Below, in pieces: positions 1 to 8,403 of a DNA stretch of 64,000 nt. This stretch comes from Fibrella aestuarina BUZ 2. Its GTDB lineage: Bacteria; Bacteroidota; Bacteroidia; Cytophagales; Spirosomataceae. The stretch spans positions 3,269,701 to 3,333,700 of the forward strand of contig NC_020054.1 of assembly GCF_000331105.1 (NCBI RefSeq). Direction: 5' to 3'. The notes beneath the pieces were generated by a model. The model made no database searches. It was not told the origin of the DNA and saw only the letters and a list, made by a program, of their open reading frames with translations. Numbering within the stretch: the stretch's first letter is position 1; every line of letters begins with the position of its first letter. The position numbers were made by a program, and so were the translations under genes.

Positions 1-83
1 CTTTGTTGTTAAGGGGCTTTGCCTAGATATCGGCGCACAAGTTGGTTAACTACTGTTGAGCCGGAATGAAACCTATGTGACTG

Positions 84-1655
84 TTACAACCCATCTTGGT
101 AGTCCATAGTAGGCTTAAACATTTTTGATATGTATGTAACCTGACCGTTGCCATCAACAAGCTCGAACGAAACTTGAACGCCAAAATTCAGCCGCCGAGC
201 AGGGTTCCTAGCTAAACCATATATGGCAAAGTTTGTACTCACGTCATACCAAGTGCCTGCTGTTGATTGGCTAATCAAGATAGGATTTCGGTTTGCGCTA
301 TTGAAGTCTATACCGCCTGCCCCTTCATAGTACCATACCATGGTGATGTTCTGATTTCGGACAGTGACTTCTCCACTGATAGCTGGGTTTAAGGTTATCG
401 TTGGACTGTCTAATTCGTATCTTGCCGCTAATTCATCATATTTGGATACATGGATAATTGGCATACGACTTAGATTGAACACGCCTAGAGGCTTATCGTA
501 ATAAGGAATCACACCTGGCGTATTTGGGTCAGTTCTAGCAGTACCAGGCAAGAAAAAGTGCTGACTGAAAAGCAGAAATTCATCTGTTTGCGTGCCGTTC
601 GCTTTAGTTTGCGCTTTTAATTTGAGGTCCGTATTTTGAACGTTTTGCGCTGGTGAGGCAATTATAGAGGAGAAAAATTTAGTCAGTGGAGTGGTTAAAA
701 TGTTCAAGCCCCCACTAGCAAGTGTGTTAGCAGCATTCTTGACCGCCGTAGTTAGTCCCGAGGTGGCGGCGCTACCGATTAATTTAAAAATTCCATTTTT
801 CGCTGCCCCATTAGAACCTCCAGTCGATACACTCCCAACGATGTTGCTGATGTTAGTTGCATTAGATGTTTTGGAGAAGAGAGTTGAAAAGAGTTGCCCG
901 CCACTATCGCCTGACACATTGATGGTACCCTCGATCGTACCGTCTATAGTCCCTGTTATTTCCAGTCTCTTCTCTGATACAGCTCTTGCCTCTAGGTCAA
1001 GCCCGACTTGTAAGCCATTTATATTGGGCGTATTAGGATCATAGGCGAACTCGTAGTCGAACGTATACCAAGCGTCATTAAGGGCTCCTGTGTTGTTTGA
1101 AAGTGGAGTTGTATTCGTGCCAGCAGTAAAGGGCTTATCAACAAGTATATCCATTGCCTTGGCTTCATCAGTGGAAAAATTCAGCTGTGAGGTGTTATAG
1201 TTGACGCTACTGCCAAGACGCAGTTGATGAAGGATATAATTTGAAGCGGCGGGGACAGCTGACGTATTTCTGAAGAATACACGCAAAATGCCTCGGTACT
1301 TGTTGTAGAGGATAAAAAACAATTTGTCATCTACGAATTGATTGGGATCAAAGTAATTGTAAACTAACTCCCAGCCATCACGTCTAAAGCGGTCTTGCAC
1401 TGTATAAAAAGGGAATACGGCGCTGCCTCCGGCTGCCCAAGGTGTTCTAACCTGGATGACTTGGCCATCACTTCGCTTGTAGTAGAAGAATTCAGCGTTT
1501 TCCCAGTCAATGTAGGTAGTTGGAATCCTTGCTTTCGAATGAGTTACCGCTGCAACCTTTGCGGCTGGTGCGACAGGACTCACAAGTTCAGGGGTGCAGG
1601 AATTGATGAACAGGCATAATGTGAATGTAAGCCCGACTAAAAAGAAATTTCTCAT
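84..1655 (-). CDS. Hypothetical lipoprotein, 523 aa, AT-rich gene
   Basis: I do not recognise the family. I start it at the internal ATG at 1655 because that gives a clean lipoprotein signal: a short basic start, a hydrophobic stretch and the lipobox-like INSC about 20 residues in. The reading frame stays open a further 24 codons upstream, but that part is charged and not signal-like. After the cysteine comes a mature, probably outer-membrane- or periplasm-exposed protein with a Gly/Ser/Thr-rich middle (TIDGTIEGTINVSG, then an Ala/Ser-rich stretch near residues 290-350) and a beta-rich C-terminus. No catalytic motif is visible. Base composition is much lower in GC than the genes that follow (about 43% in the line at 601, against about 62% in the line at 13201), which suggests acquisition. 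It has no operon partner in the window. Confidence 0.75.
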   Translation of the reverse strand: MRNFFLVGLTFTLCLFINSCTPELVSPVAPAAKVAAVTHSKARIPTTYIDWENAEFFYYKRSDGQVIQVRTPWAAGGSAVFPFYTVQDRFRRDGWELVYNYFDPNQFVDDKLFFILYNKYRGILRVFFRNTSAVPAASNYILHQLRLGSSVNYNTSQLNFSTDEAKAMDILVDKPFTAGTNTTPLSNNTGALNDAWYTFDYEFAYDPNTPNINGLQVGLDLEARAVSEKRLEITGTIDGTIEGTINVSGDSGGQLFSTLFSKTSNATNISNIVGSVSTGGSNGAAKNGIFKLIGSAATSGLTTAVKNAANTLASGGLNILTTPLTKFFSSIIASPAQNVQNTDLKLKAQTKANGTQTDEFLLFSQHFFLPGTARTDPNTPGVIPYYDKPLGVFNLSRMPIIHVSKYDELAARYELDSPTITLNPAISGEVTVRNQNITMVWYYEGAGGIDFNSANRNPILISQSTAGTWYDVSTNFAIYGLARNPARRLNFGVQVSFELVDGNGQVTYISKMFKPTMDYQDGL

Positions 1656-1988
1656 GTTCGTTTTGAAGTTGATTTGATAGATTCTTTCGTGAGTTGAGTG
1701 CACTAATCTCAGCTTAAAAACGAACAACTAATTTATGTATACTTATATGTTATTTTATATATATGAATAATACAAAAGGGCTACTTGAGGTTAATATTTG
1801 GTTGATCTAAATGAGTAAAAAGGGGAAAATGACCTTTTAATTGACGTAAACTTTAGTGTTATTGATAAAAGACCATGTATTGTATGTGCGGTATGATAAG
1901 TATATATCTTAAGATCATTGATAGATTTCTTTGAAAGATCCTAATAGCTATGTGCTTAGAGAGTATGGGCAAATATGTAATTAAGCGG
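1656..1988. other. AT-rich intergenic stretch without genes
   Basis: This stretch contains runs such as TTATTTTATATATATG and has stops in all frames. I see no protein of useful length, no tRNA-like fold and no clear repeat. It must hold the promoter of the lipoprotein gene that starts at 1655 and reads leftward. The AT richness matches that gene rather than the GC-rich genes to the right, so it is probably part of the same foreign or relaxed segment. Confidence 0.5.
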
Positions 1989-2064
1989 TAAACAAACACA
2001 CCCCTGCCAGCCTGGCGTCAACGTTTTAAGGTTGAGCCAGTGCCAGCAGGGGTGCGTTTGTTTA
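1989..2064 (-). terminator. Long hairpin terminator downstream of the 2092-2493 gene
   Basis: The 19-nt arms at 1989-2007 and 2046-2064 pair with one mismatch (TAAACAAAC[A/G]CACCCCTGC). An inner CTGGC/GCCAG stem lies between them. On the minus strand the stem ends in GTTTGTTTA, giving the T-rich tail of an intrinsic terminator just after the stop of the secreted-protein gene. Confidence 0.75.
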
Positions 2065-2091
2065 TGGCCAAGCGACCAACTATGCCGCTAC

Positions 2092-2493
2092 CTAATCGGC
2101 CTTTTCGGCAGGTCGGGGGCGCAGGGTGCCACGGGCGATGGGCTCGGGCTTAGCCTTCGGATCGGCGTAACGCAGCAGCGTTGCCGTCGGGAACTCCGCT
2201 TTGGGCGATTTGGTGATCAGTAACTGGTAGGAGCGGGTGCCCACCACCAGATTGTGGAAGGTCATGCCGCCCGACTCCTGGGCCAGGCTCCAGTTGGCTA
2301 CGGCCTGTTGGCCCAGCAGCGTTTTGTCGTCGTCGGACAAAGCGGCGTAGAGGGTATCGGGAACGAATCGTTTGCCGCTGACGCCTTCAATGGCCGAGAC
2401 AACAGCGGGTGGCGTGGTTTGGGCGGGCTTGGTCTGCGCCATCGCCGCACCGGCGAACAGCGAAAAAAGCCCGGCAAAAAGGAATCGTTTCAT
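2092..2493 (-). CDS. Small secreted protein, 133 aa
   Basis: The protein begins MKRFLFAGLFSLFAGAAMAQ, a classic signal peptide with an AMA-Q cleavage site, so it is exported to the periplasm or beyond. The mature part is about 113 residues with no cysteines. It has a Pro/Thr-rich linker, a compact central region (FHNLVVGTRSYQLLITKS) and a basic Pro-rich tail. I do not recognise a domain and infer no function. It is a single gene closed by a strong hairpin at 1989-2064. The next gene in the same direction ends 89 bp upstream, so the two could be co-transcribed. Confidence 0.75.
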   Translation of the reverse strand: MKRFLFAGLFSLFAGAAMAQTKPAQTTPPAVVSAIEGVSGKRFVPDTLYAALSDDDKTLLGQQAVANWSLAQESGGMTFHNLVVGTRSYQLLITKSPKAEFPTATLLRYADPKAKPEPIARGTLRPRPAEKAD

Positions 2494-2582
2494 CGCGTTG
2501 AGTGGGCCAATCTGCTCACCAGACTGACCATAGTTTACCTAATCAACTACGTCCGAAACGATTCGGTTATCGGCTGGGTACG

Positions 2583-3515
2583 TTATTTAATCTTCACGAA
2601 CATCTTAAAACAGAACAGCCATTTGCGCAAGGCCGAGCGTTTTTTGGTCGCCAGCAGCTCGTCGCGGTAGCGAAAAAAGGTCATCATCCGGACGAAGTTA
2701 TTCGGAATCGAAAAGCTCTTGTACGTCCGGTTCAGCCGGGTCAGGACCTTCTTTTCGCGGGTCAGTTCGGCGGGGCACTTGTCGGTCAGCGCCTGGGCCC
2801 GCTCCCGAATGGCGTGCAGCCGTTGCTCGGCGCTCTTTTGGGCCCGCGTCCGTTTAACCCCGTTGACGACCGGTAAAATGCCATACACGTTGGTAGCGTG
2901 CTGCCGGTAATCGACCAGCAACTGTGGCACAAACTTGACCGGCTGCCTGAACGTCGCGACGAAGCACAGCCAATGATCGTGCGGGATGTGCAGCGGGAAC
3001 GGTAGGCTTCGTTGTAGCAAGCTCTTGGTGATGAGCATGTTGTGGCCCGATACGGTGTTGCCGATCAAAAACGATAAACAGCTGTCAAAGCTCTGCAATT
3101 GGCGGATATCGGAGAAGTTGATGCCCAGTGGCTGATCGTTGTCGTCGATAAGGCGGGAGTCACCAAATACCACGTCGCTGTCGCCCATCGCCTCCACCAG
3201 AATGCGAATCTTTTCGGGGTGCCAGATGTCGTCCTGATCGCTCAGGGCAATCAGGTCGCCGTTGGCCAGCAGCATGCCTTTCTCGAAATTCCGGATATAG
3301 CCCAGATTGGTCTCATTAACGACAAGGCTGAAGTACGGGTAGCGGGCCGCGTAGTGTTGCAGGATGTCGTGGGTAGCATCGGTAGAACGATCATCGACCA
3401 CAATCACTTCGAGTTGCGGATAGGTCTGCTGAACGATACTATCGAGTTGGGTCTTTAAAAAACGCTCACCATTGTAGGTGGCCAGCACAACTGAAACTAA
3501 AGGGAGTTGCTTCAT
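2583..3515 (-). CDS. Family 2 glycosyltransferase, rhamnosyltransferase-like
   Basis: A 310-residue GT-A enzyme that would transfer a sugar from a nucleotide sugar to a growing surface glycan. The N-terminus is typical of GT2: LVSVVLATYNGERFL, then VVDDRSTDAT, then ALSDQDDIWHPEKI, where the SDQDD segment is the metal- and nucleotide-binding Asp cluster characteristic of rhamnosyltransferase-type members. There is no signal peptide or membrane span; the C-terminus is basic. I chose the ATG at 3515 (MKQLPLVS) because the upstream in-frame extension is not conserved in character. A TACCTTTG box lies only 7 nt before this ATG. The acceptor and donor cannot be told from sequence, and no other glycan genes are adjacent. 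Confidence 0.88.
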   Translation of the reverse strand: MKQLPLVSVVLATYNGERFLKTQLDSIVQQTYPQLEVIVVDDRSTDATHDILQHYAARYPYFSLVVNETNLGYIRNFEKGMLLANGDLIALSDQDDIWHPEKIRILVEAMGDSDVVFGDSRLIDDNDQPLGINFSDIRQLQSFDSCLSFLIGNTVSGHNMLITKSLLQRSLPFPLHIPHDHWLCFVATFRQPVKFVPQLLVDYRQHATNVYGILPVVNGVKRTRAQKSAEQRLHAIRERAQALTDKCPAELTREKKVLTRLNRTYKSFSIPNNFVRMMTFFRYRDELLATKKRSALRKWLFCFKMFVKIK

Positions 3516-3522
3516 GGGTACG

Positions 3523-3530
3523 CAAAGGTA
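3523..3530 (-). promoter_or_regulatory. Possible -7 box (TACCTTTG) of the glycosyltransferase gene
   Basis: The minus strand reads TACCTTTGC, a match to the Bacteroidota -7 consensus TAnnTTTG, 7 nt before the ATG. I see no TTTG at the proper -33 distance. If real, the transcript would be leaderless or nearly so. Confidence 0.3.
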
Positions 3531-3570
3531 CACAGCAATAGCCAGCCCTTGGACCGAATACCTAAACAAA

Positions 3571-3612
3571 CTACCCGGCTGAGTAACCAGACGGTGGTTT
3601 TCAGCCGGGTAG
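3571..3612 (-). terminator. Hairpin terminator of the collagen-like lipoprotein gene
   Basis: Perfect 11-nt arms, CTACCCGGCTG at 3571-3581 and its complement at 3602-3612, lie 18 bp past the stop codon at 3630. The loop is about 20 nt. Confidence 0.65.
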
Positions 3613-3629
3613 CGTTGACGGCAGCGTAA

Positions 3630-4190
3630 TCAGTTCGGAAGCTTATAGAAGGCTTTTACGGCCTGATAATCGTTGAAATCAAGGGCTGCCTGCCGCCCAT
3701 TGCGCAGGTCATTGGCCGGGATAATGACAATGCGCGTGTTGACAAACGTATCGCTGGTCGTAGACCCCGTACCTACCCGTACGATCGCCACCACTGAATT
3801 GGCCGAGGGGCGTATGTTGGTGCGGTACTCGTTGGTGCCGTTGAAAATTCCGGGTAGTGGATACCACCAGGGGTTTGTATTCGACACGTACACGAAAATG
3901 GCCGATTTAGTGATCATATCGGCGGTAATGCCGGTCAGCGTGTACGTTTGTTCGGAGCCGGTATGCGTGCGTGAGCCAAACGAAAACTGCATGACATTGG
4001 CATTGCCGGTGGGTCCGGCGGGGCCTGCCGCTCCTTGTGGACCGGCCGGTCCGGCGGGCCCAGTTGGTCCGGCTGGCCCTACTGGGCCCGCGGGGCCCTC
4101 GGTCCCTTTGCTACAGGCGATAAACAATGAGACGAGCGCCAGCAGCAAGAACGCCGGGCGGAAAATGCGGAAATAAAGTGTGTGGTGCAT
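3630..4190 (-). CDS. Collagen-like (GPxGP repeat) lipoprotein, 186 aa
   Basis: Starting at the ATG at 4190 gives a lipoprotein signal (LLALVSLFIAC, lipobox IAC). This is followed directly by about 14 Gly-X-Y collagen triplets of the GPAGPxG type at roughly mature residues 5-45. After the collagen stalk comes a globular domain of about 115 residues, which in this architecture is usually a beta-sandwich that trimerises. Such proteins in Bacteroidota are surface or outer-membrane lipoproteins in which the triple helix holds the C-terminal domain away from the membrane. The ligand is unknown. It has its own hairpin terminator and is separated by 189 bp from trhO. Confidence 0.85.
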   Translation of the reverse strand: MHHTLYFRIFRPAFLLLALVSLFIACSKGTEGPAGPVGPAGPTGPAGPAGPQGAAGPAGPTGNANVMQFSFGSRTHTGSEQTYTLTGITADMITKSAIFVYVSNTNPWWYPLPGIFNGTNEYRTNIRPSANSVVAIVRVGTGSTTSDTFVNTRIVIIPANDLRNGRQAALDFNDYQAVKAFYKLPN

Positions 4191-4219
4191 ACGCGTAAAT
4201 GGACGGATAGAAATGAATT

Positions 4220-4264
4220 GACCCATTCGGTCCGACGGTCTTTCCGATGCGGAACGAATGGGTC
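4220..4264 (-). terminator. Inverted repeat between trhO and the collagen-like gene
   Basis: Perfect 10-nt arms GACCCATTCG / CGAATGGGTC at 4220-4229 and 4255-4264, with a smaller inner TTCCG/CGGAA stem. It lies 30 bp before the collagen gene start and 115 bp after the trhO stop. It could be the trhO terminator or a 5'-UTR element of the lipoprotein gene; I cannot decide. Confidence 0.4.
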
Positions 4265-4379
4265 AAAAGTCGCCATCCTGCCCAGGCGGCGCAATCCCAT
4301 AAATGGGGGATAAGGCTTACACGAATTGGACCGTTTGGGCGCTCAGGCCCAGCGTGCGTCGGCTTGGAGTGACATTGCC

Positions 4380-5339
4380 TTACTTGGCCAGTTCGCTACG
4401 CTTCATGCTGCGGTAACCAAGCCCAGGCGAGTAGCCGATGGGCTTCTTGCTGTAGTAGCCCGTACCGTCGTAGGTACGTAACTGCGGGTCGGCTTTGCAG
4501 TCATCCGTGCACGTGCCGGCGTGGGTATCGCCGCAGGCTTCGCACAGCGGTACGTGGTTGTTGCAGGCCGGGCTGGCGCAGTTGATCATCCGCGAGGTGG
4601 GCGTGCCGCAGCGGTGGCAAGTCGAAATTACCGTCGGGTTGATGGCGTTGACGTCCACGGCGAGGCGGTTGTCGAACACGTAGCATTGGCCGTCGAAGTC
4701 TTCGCCGCCTTCTTCCAGGCCGTATTTGATGATGCCCCCGTGCAATTGATAGACATTCTCAAACCCCTGCGACAGCAGATAGGCCGAGGCCTTTTCACAC
4801 TTGATACCGCCGGTACAATAGGTGATGATTTTCTTGTCCTTGAGGTGCGCAATCTCGCCAACGTGATCGGGCAGTTCGCGCAGGTTCTCCATGTCGAAGG
4901 TGACAGCCCCTTTGAACCGCCCCACGGTATGCTCGTAGTTCGATCGCATATCGACCAGCACTACGTCCGGGTCGTTCTTCATGGCCCGAAACTCGGCCGG
5001 TTCCAGGTGGATGCCTGTCTGCTCACGCGGGTTCACGGGCAGGTCGGAATTGACGATTTCCTCTTTCAGCCGAACGTGCAGTTTCTGAAACGTGTGGGCC
5101 TCGACCTCATCGACTTTGAAATCGATAGCGGCAAAACGAGGGTCGGCTTTCACCGCGTTCATGTACGCCTCACAATCGGCCGTCAGCCCTGACACCGTAC
5201 CATTGAGGCCCTCAGGAGCAACGATGATACGACCCAGCAGATTGAGGTCGAGACAAAGCCGGTGGTGCTCATCGCGAAACGCGGCGGCATCAGCAATGGG
5301 GGTGTAGTAATAGTAAAGGAGAACGCGGTACGGTTTCAT
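4380..5339 (-). CDS. trhO: tRNA uridine(34) hydroxylase TrhO (rhodanese family)
   Basis: A 319-residue match in size and layout to TrhO/YceA, which installs the 5-hydroxyl on wobble uridine 34 of tRNAs. The N-terminal acylphosphatase-like domain begins MKPYRVLLYYYYTPI and carries APEGLNGTVSG near residue 41. The rhodanese domain has DMRSNYEHTVGRFKGA (from about residue 130) and the active-site loop YCTGGIKCEK with Cys175. The C-terminal tail (about 245-290) is rich in cysteines (CHRCG, CASPAC, CEACG), a probable zinc-binding region usual in this family. It is a stand-alone cytoplasmic enzyme on the minus strand. Confidence 0.92.
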   Translation of the reverse strand: MKPYRVLLYYYYTPIADAAAFRDEHHRLCLDLNLLGRIIVAPEGLNGTVSGLTADCEAYMNAVKADPRFAAIDFKVDEVEAHTFQKLHVRLKEEIVNSDLPVNPREQTGIHLEPAEFRAMKNDPDVVLVDMRSNYEHTVGRFKGAVTFDMENLRELPDHVGEIAHLKDKKIITYCTGGIKCEKASAYLLSQGFENVYQLHGGIIKYGLEEGGEDFDGQCYVFDNRLAVDVNAINPTVISTCHRCGTPTSRMINCASPACNNHVPLCEACGDTHAGTCTDDCKADPQLRTYDGTGYYSKKPIGYSPGLGYRSMKRSELAK

Positions 5340-5453
5340 GAATCAGTTGGAACGCGGATAACAGGTATAGAGCAGATTGGCACAAATACTAACTTACCGG
5401 CACTCTACTGAAAACTGCGCTCGTCTGCTCAATGGACTCTATCCGCGTTGCTA

Positions 5454-6203
5454 TTACGCCTGCAAATTTACGAAAAATTGCGCGTTTTCGGGATGGTTGG
5501 CCAGCCGGGCTACTTCACCGACCACAATCACGGCGGGGTTGCTGATGCCCGTTGCCTCGACCCGCTCGACAATCTCGTGAACGTACCCCGCCACAACTCG
5601 CTGGTTGGTGGTCGTGCCGTTCTGAATGATGGCAATGGGCGTATCAGCTTTGCCCAATTCGGTGAACAGCGCCGCGATTTTGGGCAGTTGATGAATGCCC
5701 ATCAGAATCACCACGGTCGCCGACGACTGAGCGGCCAGCCGTAGATCATTAGAGAAGCTGCCGTCTTTCAACGTACCTGTCACCACCCAGAAGCTTTCCG
5801 ACAGCCCTCGGCTCGTGAGCGGTACGCCCGCCGCCGCCGGTACGGCATAACTGCTCGAAATGCCCGGAATGACCTCGACGGAGATACCGTGCTGCTGCGC
5901 GTATTGCAACTCTTCATAACCCCGGCCAAATACATAGGGGTCGCCGCCTTTCAGCCGGACCACATGCCCATAATGCTGGGCATAATGCACGATAAGCGGG
6001 TTTATTTCCTCCTGCGTACAGGAATAGGCACCCCGGCGTTTGCCCACGTAGACTTTCAATGCGTCGGGGCGGCAGTAATCGAGCAGTTCTTCGGCAACCA
6101 GTGCGTCGTACATGATGACGTCGGCCGTTTGCAGCACCTTCACCGCCTTCATGGTAATGAGATCGGGATCACCGGGCCCCGCGCCAATGAGCGTAAGTTT
6201 CAT
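5454..6203 (-). CDS. cobA: Uroporphyrinogen-III C-methyltransferase
   Basis: This SAM-dependent enzyme makes precorrin-2, the entry to siroheme. It has the family motifs in order: LTLIGAGPGDPDLIT at the N-terminus, DALV, VGKRRGAYSCTQEEIN, VRLKGGDPYVFGRG, and PGISSSYAVPAAAGVPLT. I start at the ATG at 6203 (MKLTLIG), which gives 249 aa, the size of a single-function CobA/SumT without the CysG dehydrogenase/chelatase half. It lies downstream of the siroheme-dependent reductase on the same strand (64 bp gap), so it very likely supplies siroheme to that enzyme. The dehydrogenase/ferrochelatase partner must be elsewhere. cysG-type naming is also used for the single domain. Confidence 0.93.
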   Translation of the reverse strand: MKLTLIGAGPGDPDLITMKAVKVLQTADVIMYDALVAEELLDYCRPDALKVYVGKRRGAYSCTQEEINPLIVHYAQHYGHVVRLKGGDPYVFGRGYEELQYAQQHGISVEVIPGISSSYAVPAAAGVPLTSRGLSESFWVVTGTLKDGSFSNDLRLAAQSSATVVILMGIHQLPKIAALFTELGKADTPIAIIQNGTTTNQRVVAGYVHEIVERVEATGISNPAVIVVGEVARLANHPENAQFFVNLQA

Positions 6204-6210
6204 GCGAGTG

Positions 6211-6264
6211 AACGAGTGAACGAGTGGCTTAGGTACGTATCCGATTAGCACTCGTTCACTCGTT
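6211..6264 (-). repeat. Inverted repeat between nitrite/sulfite reductase and cobA
   Basis: Perfect 16-nt arms (AACGAGTGAACGAGTG and complement) at 6211-6226 and 6249-6264, built from GTGAACGA repeats. The repeat starts 4 bp after the reductase stop and ends 7 bp before cobA. It may act as a terminator or attenuator lowering cobA expression. Its arms share GAGTGAACGAG with the longer repeat at 37573-37657. Confidence 0.6.
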
Positions 6265-6267
6265 AGT

Positions 6268-8403
6268 TTAAGAGTCCTGCGCCTGCGTCAGTTCCTGGAG
6301 TTCGGGTTGGCCGTCGCGGGCAATTTGCTCGGCGCGGTAGGCTTGTACGCTTTTCAGAAAAGCAGCGGCTTTGGGTACAAACGACTGGGCAAACTGGGCC
6401 GATGGCTCGTTTTTGTTAATGCTGTAGGCCAGCGCTTTAAACTGTCCTTCCGCTTCGTGAAAACCATCGTAAGCCGCAAACTCGCGGTCGAAGTCGGTCA
6501 CGATGCCGTGGTGCGTATTGGTGTTTACGTCGCGGGTCATCAGCGCCGCTTTGGCACCCGTAATGAGCACGTTGTAGGCGTGGTAGATGGCGTCGGCCCA
6601 GCGACTTTCGGCCAGGGCTTCGTCGGCCCATACCAGCTTTTCACCCGCTTCGTCGAGGGTCGTCGCCACGAGGTCAATCATCACGCCGGCACATTCGCCA
6701 ACGCCCACTTCCGTCACAAACGGTTCGGTATGATCCCAGTCAACGTAATCGCTGTCCTGTACCGTTTTCAGATCGGCCAGCGGCTTCAGCAGGGTGTAGA
6801 AATAGTTCTTGCCCTTCCGCCCGTAGTAATCGTTGTAATATTCGCCGTCCAGCGCGTTGGTTTCATAATCCTGAAACAACAACCGCAGGGCGTCGGGGCC
6901 GCGCTTGGTCGGGATCTTCACGACTTTATCGCCCAACTGACCAACGCCCGCGCCGTTGAAACCACCACCCAGCAGTACTTGCAGAGCTGGCAGCACATAG
7001 GCGCCGTTTTTCATCGACGAGCCGTGGAAACCAATGTTGGCGACTGAGTGCTGACCGCAGCCGTTCATGCAGCCACTGATCTTGATCTTAATGTCGTTGT
7101 TGAAGATGATGTCGGGAAACTCGGCCTTCATCATCTCTTCCAGTGCCCGTGTGATGCCGTAGCTGCTCGAAATCGCCAGGTTACAGGTATCGGTACCGGG
7201 GCAGGTGGTAATGTCCGCCGTGGTGTCAAAACCCGGTTCGGCCAGACCCAATGCGTCGAGGGCGTGAAAAACGGCTTCTAGATCTTCGGGTCGAATGTAC
7301 CGGAGCAGGTAACCCTGATTGACCGTCACGCGGATGTCATCGGCAGCGTATTGCTTCACGATCTGCGCCAGTGCCCGCGCCGTATCCGACGACATATCGC
7401 CCAGCAGCACGCGCAGTTGTACGGCATACCAGCCCGCCTGCTTCTGCTCGAAGACGTTGGTGGCAAACCAGTTTTTAAGTTTCGAGTCTTGCGTTTGGAG
7501 AACGTACCCAGCGGCTTCGGGGCGTGCCTCCCGAACGTCGAAGGCCAGACTCGAAACGGGCAATTCCTTGCTCCGCAAGGCTGTCCATTCTTCCTGTACT
7601 TTCTCCAGAAACGTCTCCAGCCCCAGATCGTTGAGCAGGTACTTCATCCGGGCTTTATGGCGTTTGGTGCGCTCGCCGTAGCGGTCAAACACGCGGATCA
7701 CCGCCTCGATGAACGGAATCACCCGCTCTTCTTCGATAAACTCGGTGGCTGTCTGCGCCAGGAATGGCTGTGCGCCCAGCCCACCAGCCAGCAGCACTTT
7801 GAAGCCCCGTTGCCCGTTCTGTACGCGCGGAATGAGGCCGATGTCGTGCATGTAGCCGTAAGCCGAATCTTTCTCCGACGACGAAACCGAAATCTTGAAT
7901 TTCCGGCCCATCTCCTGGCAGATCGGGTTGCGCAGGAAGTACTCGAAAATGGCGTGCGCATAAGCCGATACGTCGAACGGTTCGTCGGGGTCGATGCCCG
8001 CCCGGGCCGAACCCGTCACGTTGCGCACGGTATTACCACAGGCTTCTTTCAGGGTGATGCCCGCGTCTTCGAGGTCAGCCCAGAGCTGCGGCGAATCGGC
8101 CAGTTTTACAAAGTGGAGTTGAATATCCTGCCGGGTTGTGGCGTGCAGGTTGCCCGTTGCGTAACGGTCCGACACGTCGGCAATGCGAATCAACTGATCG
8201 GCGGTAATGCGGCCGTAGGGCAGCTTGATGCGGATCATCTGCACGCCCGCCTGCCGCTGACCGTACACGCCCCGAGCCAGCCGGAACTTGCGGAACTGCT
8301 CGTCGGTCATCTGCCCACTGCGGAAGGCCTCCACCTTTTTCTGAAGATCGAGAATGTCGCGCTGCGCCGCGTTGCTAACGGTGGGGGAGAAGGCAATAGA
8401 CAT
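6268..8403 (-). CDS. Siroheme nitrite/sulfite reductase with C-terminal HEPN-like extension
   Basis: A 711-residue hemoprotein subunit that would reduce nitrite or sulfite with six electrons. The N-terminal ferredoxin-like half carries IRIKLPYGRIT and the siroheme-binding stretch NLHATTRQDIQLHFV and NTVRNVTGS. The [4Fe-4S]/siroheme cysteines are in TCPGTDTC (C-X5-C) and SGCMNGCGQHS (C-X3-C). The last ~90 residues (from about 610: LDEAGEKLVWADEALAES, then YHAYNVLITGAKAAL) look like a helical HEPN-type domain, which simple SirA/NirA enzymes lack. cobA follows on the same strand, which supports siroheme use. No sulfate-activation or nitrate genes are adjacent, so I leave nitrite versus sulfite open. 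Confidence 0.88.
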   Translation of the reverse strand: MSIAFSPTVSNAAQRDILDLQKKVEAFRSGQMTDEQFRKFRLARGVYGQRQAGVQMIRIKLPYGRITADQLIRIADVSDRYATGNLHATTRQDIQLHFVKLADSPQLWADLEDAGITLKEACGNTVRNVTGSARAGIDPDEPFDVSAYAHAIFEYFLRNPICQEMGRKFKISVSSSEKDSAYGYMHDIGLIPRVQNGQRGFKVLLAGGLGAQPFLAQTATEFIEEERVIPFIEAVIRVFDRYGERTKRHKARMKYLLNDLGLETFLEKVQEEWTALRSKELPVSSLAFDVREARPEAAGYVLQTQDSKLKNWFATNVFEQKQAGWYAVQLRVLLGDMSSDTARALAQIVKQYAADDIRVTVNQGYLLRYIRPEDLEAVFHALDALGLAEPGFDTTADITTCPGTDTCNLAISSSYGITRALEEMMKAEFPDIIFNNDIKIKISGCMNGCGQHSVANIGFHGSSMKNGAYVLPALQVLLGGGFNGAGVGQLGDKVVKIPTKRGPDALRLLFQDYETNALDGEYYNDYYGRKGKNYFYTLLKPLADLKTVQDSDYVDWDHTEPFVTEVGVGECAGVMIDLVATTLDEAGEKLVWADEALAESRWADAIYHAYNVLITGAKAALMTRDVNTNTHHGIVTDFDREFAAYDGFHEAEGQFKALAYSINKNEPSAQFAQSFVPKAAAFLKSVQAYRAEQIARDGQPELQELTQAQDS

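Noticed and set aside
3990..4110. GGTCCGGC-rich tandem repeats as a CRISPR-like or minisatellite array
   Set aside because: They are the in-frame codons of the Gly-Pro collagen triplets of the lipoprotein gene; the unit is 9 bp and has no spacers.
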